Shown: piece after piece, positions 1 through 10,500 of the stretch
How positions within the stretch are numbered: position 1 is the stretch's first letter
Layout of the letters: the number at the start of each line of letters is the position of its first letter
Origin: Niebla homalea
Taxonomy: Eukaryota > Ascomycota > Lecanoromycetes > Lecanorales > Ramalinaceae
Assembly: GCA_019925105.1 (NCBI GenBank)
Contig: JAHGAU010000014.1
Span: 1,116,001-1,180,000 of the forward strand
Length of the DNA stretch: 64,000 nt
Direction: 5' to 3'
Program-made: the position numbers and the translations under genes
Notes under the pieces: generated by a model
Databases searched by the model: none
What the model saw: only the letters and a program-made list of their open reading frames with translations
Told to the model about the DNA's origin: nothing

Positions 1-2349
1 ACCTACTCCGTGGTATAAATATACTTAAGATTAACGGTATTAGCCTTAAGTTGTTCCCGTAATTAATATAATTGAATACTTATATACTTTATCCTTATAT
101 AATATACCGGGTTTTTAACCAGTAAAATAGCCTTTTAATTATTATTATAGATCGTAATAATAAATATATATTTAGATTTATTAAGTTATATTTACTAATA
201 ACCTGCGTTTATCCTATATATTTAGCTTTATAAGTAAATAACGTTATAGTTAATTGCCTTTTTAAGGATTAATAAATCGGTATACTTTTTACGTTAAAAA
301 GGTAACTTAAAATTAACTTATAAATAGAATTAACCGTAAAATTAAAGTTAATATATTTATTAAGAACTTTAAGCTTACCCTTATATATTAACTGGAAATA
401 CATAATAATCCGTAAATAACGTATAATTTACCTTATATATAACCAATATTAATAAGACGGATTTACGGAATACCGGCTGATAATTACCACCGTATAGATT
501 ATGTCCGGTTATATACCAAGCATGGTATATATTAATAAACTTACGGCCAACTGGTATTATTATCTGAACTCCGGCTTTACTTAGTAGTTCTTAAGTAACG
601 GTTCCGGCCTGAAATTAACTTATATAGGTATATACGTCGGGTAAACCTTTTATTAATTGTAATCTTATATTACCCTTTTAATATAGGCTTCCTGGTTAAA
701 ACGGATTATTTAATTTTATTAATCTTATATAATAATAATATTTAAATAATAGCTTATTAAACCTAAATTAAATATACGGAATTCCTAATTAAATATAATT
801 TTTAAGTTCTGAATCCCTTATTTAAACGGATTAATTATTAAGATATTATTTATATATATAATTATAATCGTACCGGTTTTAAAATAAAAAAATACGTAAT
901 AGTCCGTATAAATAAATTTAAAACCTTATATAGCTATAAACTCCCAGAAATAATTATATTATAGTTATAATAATTACTTTAATTTATATAGGTTTTTTTT
1001 AAGCTTATAATAAAGTTTTTTACCGTCCTTATTAATCTTTTTTTATCCTTTTAATTATTCTATATATATTTTTTTTTTAATAAAATTATAAAGGAATATT
1101 ATTTTAACGTTTATTTACTTTAAATCTTAATTATTAACCGCTATAAAAATAAAAAGAACCTTATAACTTATAAGTTTTATTATTAAAATAAACGTTTTAT
1201 TATAGTTAATACCCTTACGTTATTTAAAACCATATATTACTTATCGGGTTTTATAGTGAATTATATTGCCATTAACTTTACATTTAAGGGTATAAACCTA
1301 CCGTCTTTATAATATCGTTACGCCGGCGGGGATTTAATTCCGCGTAATTAAGATTTAAGTATTATTTTCTTTAAAAGAACCGTATTTATTACCTTCCGTT
1401 AATTCCTAATTTATCCGGGTATATTTATTTATTATAGCTTCTTTATAAGTTTTAAGCTTAATAAGTTCCGGGATTATTTTAAGGAATATTAAGGTTAAAA
1501 AGTATAACGGTTTATTTTTATTATAAGTTAATAAAACCGAAAAAAAGAGTGGATTTAATAATATATTACGCGGTTTATCCGGAAATATAAGGCCGGGGTT
1601 ATTTTTAATTAAGTTCTTAATTTATTATTTTTACCCTTAATTATAATTAATTTTTAAGTTTTTAATTATTAAGCTTAAAGGGTCTGGTAAAGTTATTTAA
1701 TAAATAAGGATTATAACCGGATATATAGGTTACTTAATAAAAATAAAATTTATATTAATAATATCCGTTTTAATTAAACCGTAATTCCCGAACTTCTTTT
1801 TTAAATTAAAATCTTATTAAGGTTTTTTTATTTTCTTAAACTTTTAAATTTAATTAATAGGCTTTTTATAATCCGAATTATCCAACGGTATTACCCGTCT
1901 TTCCTTAATATATACATTATATACGTTTTTTACTATAAAGTTAAACCGTTTTACCCGTAGATTAATTATTTTAAAGTATTTATTAATCTTTTTATTAAAA
2001 CTTATTAAGATATACGGTTTTAATTTATTATTAAGTTTAACTTAATAACCTATAGTTCTTATATATATAATTAACTTTAAAGTCTATATATAGGATACGT
2101 CCGATTTTTTATTATATTAAGCTTAATATAATATTACCTTTTTAAGCCGTATATATGGTATTTATATAATTATATAGTTTACCGTTTAAACCAGCTTTAA
2201 TTAAAAGCTTTTAAATATATCCTTTATTATCCGTATAGCCTTAGTTTTTTTATTAATCTCCTGGTTAATTTTTTTATTGATTAAATTTTATTTAAAGCTT
2301 TTACATATTATTACCTTAAAGATAATCTTATATTATTTTAAGTAATTTA

Positions 2350-2800
2350 AGAAGGCCTTAAATATATATTTACCCCTATTGTCGGCCTAAAAACGTTTAA
2401 TTTTTTTAATCCGGGGGTTATTTATATTTAACTTTAAACTCCTTAAACCGTTAAATTACGTCCGATTTATATATTAATAAATAGACCTTTAATATTATAA
2501 TCTTATTATTACGGAAGGTTATATAATATATTATTCCGTTATACCTTTAAAAATTAATTATCCTTAAAAGGTTTATATAGATAAGCTTTAATAGGTTTTT
2601 TATACGTTTAAGGTATCTTTTATATAATTAAGAGTATAACCGTCCAATAATATAATATATATAATAAACGTTTTCGGCCCTATTATTATTATAACGTTTA
2701 CGTTTAAGATTTATTTTAATTAATACGTCCGTTAACTGGAACAATTTCTGAGCTCTAAGGTAGCCTATATATGTATATTAGGTAAATATAGCCGAAAATA
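2350..2800 (-). pseudogene. Copia integrase core remnant
   Basis: Reverse-strand frame giving YRAQ-like text, then the integrase core: a short hydrophobic strand (YYITF), RFKEFKVKY with basic residues, then a block fitting RSDNGGEY around 2365-2400 once G->A and C->T changes are undone. The integrase joins element cDNA to host DNA with a D,D,E triad; the second D sits in this block. The first D cannot be trusted because GAT and AAT are interchangeable under RIP. Dead: TAA/TAG at several positions. Confidence 0.6.
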
Positions 2801-3159
2801 CGTTAAACGCCGTTATAATAAGGGTAAATTCCTATAAATCAATTATAAATAAGCCGTTTTATTTATTATAAATAAGCTTTTTTTAACTATACGTTATTAT
2901 CTAGACCGTTTACGTTATATTAAGTTAAACCTTATAATTTAAAAGTTACGTTTTAAATATAAGATTAACTAAGTTTACCGGAAAATATACCGTATCCGTA
3001 AATTTTACCTCGACGGGCTTATAATAATACCTATACCCCCTATATAACTTATTCTTACCAGTTTAAGCCTTAAAGATAAGGATTAATAGGGTCTTAACTC
3101 CCCTTAAAAGAATCTCCTTTTATAAAAAATATATTAATTATAATTATTATTAAGGATTA

Positions 3160-3570
3160 TTAACTTTTATAGCTTTATTAAGATAACCGATATTATTATT
3201 ATTAATTATTATATATACGTTAATAAGTAGAAGTTAATTATTAAAAGGTTTATAAACGTAATAATTTTTTTAATAATTTTAAGCTTCTTAATACGGAACT
3301 TTATAGGCTTTTTTTCGGGATAAAGGTCTTAATATTTATCCTTAATATATTTATTATTACGCCCTTTCTAGGTATAATGTTAATAAATAGGCTTTTCCCA
3401 AATCTTATTAAAGGTCCTTTTATTATAACCCTTTAACGTATCCTTATAGGCTTATATTAAGATATTTAATTATTAAATAGCCGCCCGAGCTTTCTTATTA
3501 CGGGCCCTTTATATAATATCGTAAAATTTAAGGGCACCCGGGCCTTATTATACCGCCGTTTAAGTAAATA
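3160..3570 (-). pseudogene. Gag/protease-region coding remnant of the Copia element
   Basis: A very clean reverse-strand frame, with text such as GPGALKFYDII, ARNKKARAAI and NKIWEKPIY-HYT-KGRN. It lies between the gag start and the integrase core, so it should belong to gag or protease. It is in a different frame from 5050-5253, so an indel lies between. No family-level match known to me. Confidence 0.45.
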
Positions 3571-5049
3571 TTAAATATTACGTTTATTATAATTCCTTTA
3601 ATTTATTTAAAAATATTTAAATAACGAGGTAATCCGGGATAATTAAAAAACTATTAATCGCCTTAATTTTAATATAGACTTTCTGGTGGCAATTATTATA
3701 CTTATTAATTATTATATTTAAGGTTTTTTATAAATTTATAAGCTTTTATATAAACTTTATATATAGCCCGGACCCTTATAATTTATATTAATCCTTAAGT
3801 TATTTTTAGATTATATCCGGGCTTTCTATAATATCGATTAAATACTTAATATTAATACCGTAACGGTTCTTTAAGGCTATATATACCTTAAGGGTATCTT
3901 TTTCCTTTAACTTTTAAAGGTTATTAATCGTTATTTAATCCTTTATTTATTAACTCTATAATATTTATTGCCGTTAATTTATTAATAAAGGGATTAAGCT
4001 TAAAGGAAAACCCTTTATAATAAAGTCTTTTTTAATTATTATTATTAATAAGGTATACGGAAGATAATATTAATAAAATATTAATTATATTATAATTATT
4101 AATAATATTTAAGTTTAAGTTTAACGACGTTTAATATATTAAAGACTTATTATTTAAGGATAATAAATAACTTATATTAAATAATGGTATCTAATTCTTA
4201 ACGTTTATATTTAACCTGAAAATAATAGTATTTAATAAGTCGTTTAAAGGTTTTTCAGATGCTTTTAAGCTAAAGCTATTATACGACTTTAATATTTACG
4301 GTAATAAATAATCCTTATTTTTAACTTAATCTTTATTAATTAAATTAAGATAGTCTTCCTTCCTTAAGTCTTTAAATATAAAGGGAAAAAGGGTACTTTA
4401 TATATAACGATATTACTGAATAATAAGGTTTAAATGCTATACTTTATACGGGACTATTATATAGTTTGGGGTAATAAGTAATATAAAGCCTTATTAATTA
4501 AAGTATTCTTTATTCCGGTTAAACCTAGAATAAAACTTTATAACGTACTATAATATTATATATATACCCTTAAGATTACTACCTTTTTCTACTTAAAGAC
4601 CCTTAATTTTTATAATTAAAGTATTTAAACTCGTTTTAATTATTTTATTTTAATTTAAGGGCTTTAATCTCTACGATCCGTAATAAGTGGGCTCATCTTA
4701 AGTTTAATTACCTATTAAAGAATTCTATGGTTAATTCTTAACCCTTTTTTCTTAAGGATTAATCCTTATTCTAGGAGGGTTAACCGTTAATTACCTATTC
4801 CGTCCCGTATTTACTTTCTGAAATTAGATTAAAGCGAGTGATTTTAGGCCGTAATACGTTTAAATCCGAGTAATTTATTTCTAATTAATCTTAAAAAAAT
4901 TTAATTTTAATATAGTTTTTAAGGCTTTAAACTTAATAAAATTTTATAATATATTTAATATTTATTTAACGTTTTAAATTTCTTATTTAAACCTTAGTTA
5001 AGGCTTTACGTATATATATTAACCTTAAAGGCTTTACGTTTCGGCTCCG

Positions 5050-5253
5050 TTAATTTAATACCGGCTTAACTTCTCCGGTATATAAACGTTTACGGCCCTT
5101 AATAAGGTTAAGAAATAACGGTCTATATATTCTCGTTAATAAAACGTCCTCCTTTTTTAATTTAGGAATATAAGTGATTAAATAAGCTTCTTTATTTATA
5201 GCCGTAATATTATACGTCTGGCCAGGTCGATTTTTTAATAATATAACCTGCAT
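5050..5253 (-). pseudogene. Start of the Copia gag-like reading frame
   Basis: A 67-codon open stretch starting MQVILLKNRPGQTYNI. The frame carries on past its TAA for several hundred codons with only TAA/TAG stops, as expected for RIP-made stops, so the visible protein is only the N-terminal end of a longer product. It starts about 115 bp from the LTR border at 5370, a normal distance for a gag start after leader and primer-binding site. I do not recognise a gag domain. Not translated usefully in its present state. Confidence 0.55.
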
Positions 5254-5352
5254 ATAGGTATCGTTTACGGGTATATTTTACATTATAAGTTTATTACCGT
5301 TTATAAGCCAATTTAAATATTAAGAAAACGTTATTTAAGTACTTAAACGTAT

Positions 5353-5369
5353 AATCCGGGCTTATAACC
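5353..5369 (-). promoter_or_regulatory. Primer-binding-like site next to the Copia LTR
   Basis: Reading the reverse strand, the LTR ends AATTTTAATA (CAATTTCAACA before RIP) and is followed directly by GGTTATAAGCCCGGATT. A GGTTAT-AGC type sequence right after a CAACA end is what Copia elements use to prime reverse transcription from a tRNA. It gives the element's direction independently of the integrase frame. Which tRNA is not decidable by eye. Confidence 0.45.
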
Positions 5370-5497
5370 TATTAAAATTAAAAGGTATAAGTTACTTAAT
5401 TATTATTATATATAAAGTAAGATTATATATAAGGCTATATACCGCTATCCTACTTGGGTCTAGCACGTCCGTCTTATTTAATCTGATCCGCGTCACA
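5370..5497 (-). repeat. Short Copia-type LTR, copy 1 (RIP-mutated)
   Basis: About 128 bp. Aligns without gaps over about 100 bp to the copy at 57376, with differences such as TGTTGAAATTGAGAGGTG -> TATTAAAATTAAAAGGTA and GGCCATATG -> GGCTATATA. Nearly all are G->A or C->T, mostly in TpG/CpA. This copy borders the primer-binding-like site and so is the 5' LTR of the reverse-strand Copia element. Its right border, ending CGTCACA, is set by analogy with the copy at 57376. Confidence 0.65.
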
Positions 5498-6183
5498 TGA
5501 TCTCCCAAGTGGCGATCCTGCACATTCAATATATTAATAATAAGCTCACGTAAGTATCATAATTAAAATATCGATAGGCTTATCTGCGAAGTCGATTTTA
5601 AAAGTGTTAATACACTGTATTACGGGTAGGGCTATTAAGTATATACTTTCGTTACGCGGCTTAATTAAGGGACTTTTAACGATAGGCTTATCTACGGTGT
5701 CGTTTTAAATGTTCTTCCTTAATTTATTTATCTTTATCTTTATCCTTATTTTAAGTTTTAATTAACTTAATTATTATTAATGTTAACCGTTTATTCCAGT
5801 TATTAACTATTTATAATCTATAGGGGTCTCCACTTTTGGTTCTTATAGCTACTAACGTCTTATAAGCTCGTAATGGCGTATTTACTATACGGCTTACTAA
5901 CTAACTATATACGCTCTACCCCGGCTACTTTAGCCGGCTGACTAATAATATTATTTTAATAAAGTACGAATGCTAAGAGGCTTATAACTAACCTCTTATA
6001 TATAAGGATAGCTATTATTATATTAAGGAACTAATATATAAAGTCTAGCTATAAACGGAATAATAACTATAATGGTATTTATGGTACAGGATATACCCAT
6101 TATATGAGTATGGGTGCCAAGGAGCTAGTCCTTATGGGGTAAGTAGGCCGAGGCTGGGAGCAAGGCCTGCTGGAACCATGACA
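5498..6183 (-). repeat. Candidate 3' LTR / terminal region of the interrupted Gypsy element
   Basis: A partly RIP-spared stretch with CpA-rich islands (for example 5820-5835 and 6090-6183). It lies where the 3' LTR of the reverse-strand Gypsy element should be, beyond its integrase. On the reverse strand it would start TGTCATGGTTCC at 6183 and end near CA at 5498. It holds two copies of a 31-bp direct repeat. Against the call: no purine-rich tract precedes 6183 on the coding strand and no second copy is seen in the window. Confidence 0.35.
5572..5710. repeat. 31-bp imperfect direct repeat, 108 bp apart
   Basis: CGATAGGCTTATCTGCGAAG... at 5572-5602 recurs as CGATAGGCTTATCTACGGTG... at 5680-5710. 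Both run on into GTCG-TTTTAAA. They lie inside the candidate Gypsy LTR, where duplicated blocks often act as promoter elements; that role is a guess. Confidence 0.6.
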
Positions 6184-6189
6184 ATATAA

Positions 6190-7574
6190 CTTAAAAAAAA
6201 AAACATAAATTATAAGGTAAATACGATAACTTATAAGGAAGAAAAAGCGGTACGTTTATTATTTAATCTTATTATTAATTTTAAAGGGTCTAATAAATTA
6301 AAATATAAGTTTCTTATTTAATTACTTAAGTTTAAGGTTCTTAATATTTAATATTATTAAATCGTTAACGTTATATAACTTTAATTAATATTTTTTATTA
6401 TAAATTTATTTAATCGATTTTAATATATAGCGTTATTATTCCGTTAGCTTTTTATAAATATCATTTAAAATTTTAACTTTTTCTTTTATTACGGATATTT
6501 TTTCTTTAATAAGTTTATCCTTAAACTTAAAGTAAATTTTAAGATTATATCCATAATTAACGTGAAAAAGGCTATATCTTAAACTTAAATAATATATATT
6601 TATATAAAAATATTTAATTATAAGTAATAAATTTATTTAATTCATTTACTTTAAACTAATAAGTATTTTTAAGTATTACTTTATTCCTTAATTTTAACGT
6701 TTAGTTTATTTATTAATTTAAGGGTAAAATACGGTATTAAGTTTACGTACCATCTTTAAATAATAATATATTAAACCTTAATAACTATTTATAAAAACGG
6801 AGTCTTTATTAATAATAATCCCGTTTAATACGCTATACCTAAGGAAAACCTCCTTAAATAATAGTTTAATTAATATAACGGTATTTATACTCTTTATTAT
6901 AGGTAAGTAATAATATATCTTTATATAGCGGTCTACGATTATTAAGATTAAGTTATAAACTTACCTTTTATATTTATTAAAGGGTAAACCGGTAATAAAG
7001 TCTATAATTAACTCTTTCTAGGGTTATACCGGGGGAGGGAATTAAGTTAATTCGCCGTAAGGGTAATAATAATATACCTTAATTCTTTAATATATATTAT
7101 ATATCTTAATATAATCCGTTATTTAAACTTTTAAACCGTTTTAATAATATTTCCAGGTTAATAGCTTATAAGTTTTATTAACGTTAAAGTAATCCGTTAA
7201 CTTATTATTATAATATTTATTAATTAATTCCTTTTAAATTACTCCGTTTTTAAGGATATATAGCCGGTTATTATACTTAACGAGACCGGTTAGGTTAATA
7301 TTTTAAGCTTTATTAAATTATAAACGATCTTAAACCAACTTAATAACGGTTTCTTTAATTTTATAAATAAACTTATTATTAATCTATAAATCTTTAATAA
7401 ACCGTTATATTAAAATTAATTTTTTATAAACGTTTTTAAATAGTTAACGTATTTCCTTCCGTGGGATAATAACTTAAATATTTTTTAATATAAGTAAAAA
7501 CGTATAATTTATAGTTATAACCCGTTAACGTTCCGGTAACTCTTTTAATCAAAGAATAAGCTTATTTTATAATA
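6190..7574 (-). mobile_element. Gypsy retrotransposon, 3' half (integrase and C-terminus), cut by the Starship
   Basis: Reverse-strand pol. From the Starship border downward: a linker, then the H2C2 zinc-binding part (about 7300-7180, YNNRLYILKNGVI then KLTDYFNVNKTYKLL), then the integrase core (about 7060-6620) with PW-E-L-MDFITGLPFNKY, LIIVDRY, GIIINKDSVF and a PQTDGQTER block reduced to P-INK-TKR. Then FHVNYGYN (VNYGYNP class) and a basic tail toward 6420. This is the standard Ty3/Gypsy integrase order and belongs with the RNase H at 56443-56850, from which it was split. Many stops; dead. Confidence 0.85.
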
Positions 7575-7577
7575 TAA
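7575..7577. repeat. Left target-site duplication TAA of the giant element
   Basis: TAA abuts the left inverted repeat and matches TAA at 56440-56442 beyond the right one. Keeping one copy and removing 7578-56439 joins the Gypsy RNase H and integrase frames in phase. Three bases alone would be weak evidence; frame restoration is what supports it. Confidence 0.7.
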
Positions 7578-7591
7578 ACGGGGGGACGGCC
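7578..7591 (+). repeat. Left terminal inverted repeat of the Starship
   Basis: ACGGGGGGACGGCC, exact inverse of 56426-56439. Similarity stops after 14 bp (15 if the adjoining A is counted). The GC-rich CpA-containing sequence just inside is unlike the body of the element. Confidence 0.85.
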
Positions 7592-7758
7592 AAAGGGCAG
7601 CGCTTTCCGGCTTCTGGGTTGGCGTTCTCTCAATTAGGATACGCGCGTATATATCGGTAACATCGCGTTTCACCGTTTTATCTCTTATATAAATACGGCC
7701 TTCCTTTTGCACTTCCTTCTTTTTTCCTTTATTTTCCGTTTAGCGTTTATATTAATTA
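7592..7758 (+). promoter_or_regulatory. RIP-spared left end with promoter-like sequence
   Basis: About 165 bp that keeps CpA and TpG (GGCAGCG, TTGGCG, TCTCAATT, TTTCACCG, TTTTGCACTT). It contains TATAAAT near 7688 followed by a pyrimidine-rich run, the usual layout of a fungal promoter, and leads into the ATG at 7759. Both subterminal recombinase sites and a promoter could lie here. Confidence 0.5.
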
Positions 7759-9060
7759 TGCAGTTAACGGTTTTATAACGGCTTGCTCGGACTTCAATTA
7801 TAGCCCTTTTATTAATCGATATAGCTGCGGCGGTTCCTTTAACTTTAATACTAACCTTTACCTACGTTCTTCTTAATCCTTTTAATCTTTATTAATTTTT
7901 CCTTATTTTATATGATATTATAATGGGCGTTTTAACTAGTTATTTTATTACCTTAATTACCTTACTTTTATAGTTAGTTAAACGATCAGCGCGGTCAATT
8001 AATAACGTTAACGATATTGGGTCCGTATTACCCTTAAGGTAAGGATTAATTGAAAAAATGCCTTACTTTTTTTAAGTAAATTTTTATTACGCCGTTAATA
8101 CTTAATTTAAAGTTAAGCAATTAAATAGGTTATTAAACTTTTTTATTAATTAACTTAATTTAACGACTATAATAAGTAATATTACTTAGATTAAGAATTA
8201 AAACCGAGGAGGCATATATAATTTTAATTAAAGTCCTTTAAGCGTTATAAATCGTGGTAGCTTAACTAAACTATATCCTTATCGTTTAATTTAAAGGCCT
8301 TATCGGGATTGAACCTTTATAGAGTTTTTAAATAATTATTTCTCGGATAAAACGGCTAAGGAAAATTAATTAATTAAAATTAAAATATAATTTTAAGAAA
8401 ATCTATTTACTTATAAGGCGTATAAAAACGTTAATTAAACGATAAAAAAGCTTAAAGAAAGAAATTATTATAACTAAAATTTATAATTAATACGCGTAAA
8501 GTTATTGAATAAAAGCCTTTTAAGTTATTTATCCGTTTTATATAAAGGATTATAGAAGAATAATACCGTTAATACGTTAAGGGAAGGCTTAACTTAAAGA
8601 TCTTTTTACTCCGATAAATATAGGTCGAAATATATAAACGTTTTTAAAAGGCGGTAATAAAACTCGAGTTACGTTAGCGGTTAAAATAAATATGAAGTTT
8701 TAACGGTTAAAAGGCGTACCCGCGTATATTAGTTAATATAAGGATTAACCGGCGATCAACGATTAAGTACCTTAAGTAATCTTATAGTTTTAAGTATAAA
8801 AGGCCCTTTTCTTACCGTTTTACTCTCTATTTTAAAGTTCTTATTTAAACCTCCTTAACTTAAATAAGTCGATACGTCTGAATCGCCCGGTTCCTTTTAT
8901 AAGTTACGTTTTAAAATAGTTTTTATTAATATAAATATTATTAATTTTTACGATTAATTATTATTGAAAGCGGACCCGTATAATAAAAAGCGGCCTTTAA
9001 TATTTAACGGTAATATTCTTATTATTAATAAATAATGCGAGATTCGTTAAACTTTTAAAT
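7759..9060 (+). pseudogene. Left-end cargo gene, unidentified, RIP-degraded
   Basis: From ATG at 7759 (MQLTVL-RLARTSI) the same forward frame can be followed to about 9060 with nearly all stops TAA/TAG. Clear stretches include NRGGIYNFN, LTKLYPYR, TFIEFLNNYFSDKTAKEN (about 8310-8370), TYKAYKNVN-TIKKLKERNYYN, TVKRRTRVY and IRLNRPVPFISYVLK. A TATA-like box and pyrimidine run lie just upstream. I know no family for it. A second recombinase was considered, but no TGxRPG-like block is present. It is the last gene before the element's 3' terminus. Confidence 0.5.
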
Positions 9061-9164
9061 TAAGTAACTAATTAAATATTTAAAACTATAATTTAATTAA
9101 AGTAATAAATATAATTACTTTATTACTTAATAAACTCCTTAATCCTTTTAATAAATTAAGATTA

Positions 9165-9480
9165 AATATCGAAAATACCGGAGCCGATATTAAAGGTAAA
9201 TTATTTTATTTTATAATACGGATAATAATTAATAACTTTATAAATATAGTAAAAGAATTAGGTCTTAACCGTAAATACCGTTATATTGGTAACGATATTA
9301 ATTAAGACCTTTTAAGCCTTAAGGAGATTTTATTTAACGTTAAGGAAATAAAAGAGTTATAATAAGCGGGCGTAAGTAAAAACTTAACGGAAATTCCCGC
9401 GGTAAAAAATAATTAAAAAGGATATATTAATTTTAAATTTAAATAAGTTAAAAACAGAAATAAATATATTAATTCCGCTT
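9165..9480 (+). pseudogene. Unidentified coding remnant
   Basis: A forward frame reading LNIENTGADIKGKLFYFI, then FINIVKELGLNRKYRYIGN, LLSLKEILFNVKEIKEL and AGVSKNLTEIPAVKNN. Stops are rare and all TAA. It lies in a frame different from the gene at 7759 and may be its continuation after an intron or indel. No domain recognised. Confidence 0.4.
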
Positions 9481-10066
9481 ACCGTTAAATATTATATTAA
9501 TAACTTATAAAAGAGCCGAGACTTTAATATAATAAAAATTTAAAGATTTACGATAAATAAGACGTTAAGCGATAAAGTAACGATACTTAAAAAGCTCCGC
9601 GAGAATATATTAATATCCAAGATATTAAGCGAGAGGCTATTATTATTAATATATATATAAATAACGGTTTATTTTTTAAAGAATAAGATAATAAATACGG
9701 CGGAAAGCGGAGTTTATTAAGAATTCTACTGACTTCTATAGGGGGTATAGAAGCTAAATAAGATTTATACTTTATTATAATAACCTTAATACTAATAAAT
9801 TATTTCCTTTTAAAGGTTTTACTTTATATCGGAAGAATAAACTTTTATTATTATATTTTTCTCTTTTACGTTATAACTCTTACGTTTTAATAATAACCTA
9901 TATATTAATTTATATATCGATTATTAAAAGTTATTATAATAACGGGAATTATCTTTTAATTAACGGAAATAAAAGAGTTCAATAAGATAATAAAGCGGTA
10001 GAAGTAAAAAACGTAAAAAAGGGACTTTTAAGGGATTATAACGTAAAAAACGCTTTACCGCGTTTT
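9481..10066. other. RIP-mutated stretch without assignable gene
   Basis: AT-rich with short open runs in several frames and no motif I can name. Probably still coding remnant between the pieces at 9165-9480 and 10067-10500. Confidence 0.3.
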
Positions 10067-10500
10067 ATAAAGAAAAAACGTCGATTTACCATAAGGAAAA
10101 AGTTATTTTTAAAACGTTATATCCAAAGACGTCACTTTTTATCCCGATTCTTTTTAGATAAAGAAACCGAAATAGGGGCTAAATTAAATATTAATAATTA
10201 CGCGCCTATAAAAATTTATTATATTTTAAATTTTTTACCCGCCTTTTACTCTCCCTTTTCGATCGGTTATTAAAAAGAATTAAAACGTAATAAGAAGCTT
10301 AAAAGAACGGTAATTATTTATAAATAGCAATATTAAGAAAGGGAAATCTTATAAAAAAGAAATATAAAATAAAAACGTAAAAGGCCTTAAAAGTAATACT
10401 TAATTCAATAGAAGGAGTCCTAAGTATACGGTATCTATTTTATAGCTCCGAAATTAATATAAAATTAAAGGGAAAAGAAGGCCTTAAAAAGTAAATAATA
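10067..10500 (+). pseudogene. Unidentified basic, charged coding remnant
   Basis: Forward frame with IKKKRRFTIRKKLFLKRY, then FFLDKETEIGAKLNINNYA, FYSPFSIGY, then a charged part (KELKRNKKLKRTVIIYK, EREIL-KRNIK-KRKRP) and VYGIYFIAPKLI. Restoring TAG/TAA to W/Q gives a Trp- and Arg-rich C-terminal part. Family unknown. Confidence 0.45.

Larger units (their letters stand above)
1..5369 (-). mobile_element. Ty1/Copia LTR retrotransposon, RIP-degraded, left end outside the window
   Basis: Copy-and-paste element encoding gag and pol. Read on the reverse strand, a frame with TAA/TAG in place of CAA/CAG/TGG runs down from about 5253. Near 2620-2350 it gives a Copia-type integrase core: a stretch reading YYITFRN followed by VYLLIYKSDVI and RFKEFKVKY, then FLGRQ-G-YI, which fits the family signature RSDNGGEY after reversing RIP. 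This order (gag at high coordinates, integrase lower) puts RT and RNase H below about 2300, but I could not resolve their motifs in 1-2300. The element begins next to the short LTR at 5370. Not functional: stops throughout and at least one frame shift between 5050 and 3560. Copia identity rests on the integrase stretch; the rest is by position. Confidence 0.7.

Noticed and set aside
6187..6205. A-run as a retrotransposon polyA tail or polypurine tract
   Set aside because: On the coding strand of the Gypsy element it is a T-run, so it cannot be the polypurine tract; also no LINE frame beside it.
7759..9060. Left-end gene as the captain
   Set aside because: No TGxRPG or later DUF3435 blocks in any forward frame there; the true DUF3435 remnant is at the opposite end.
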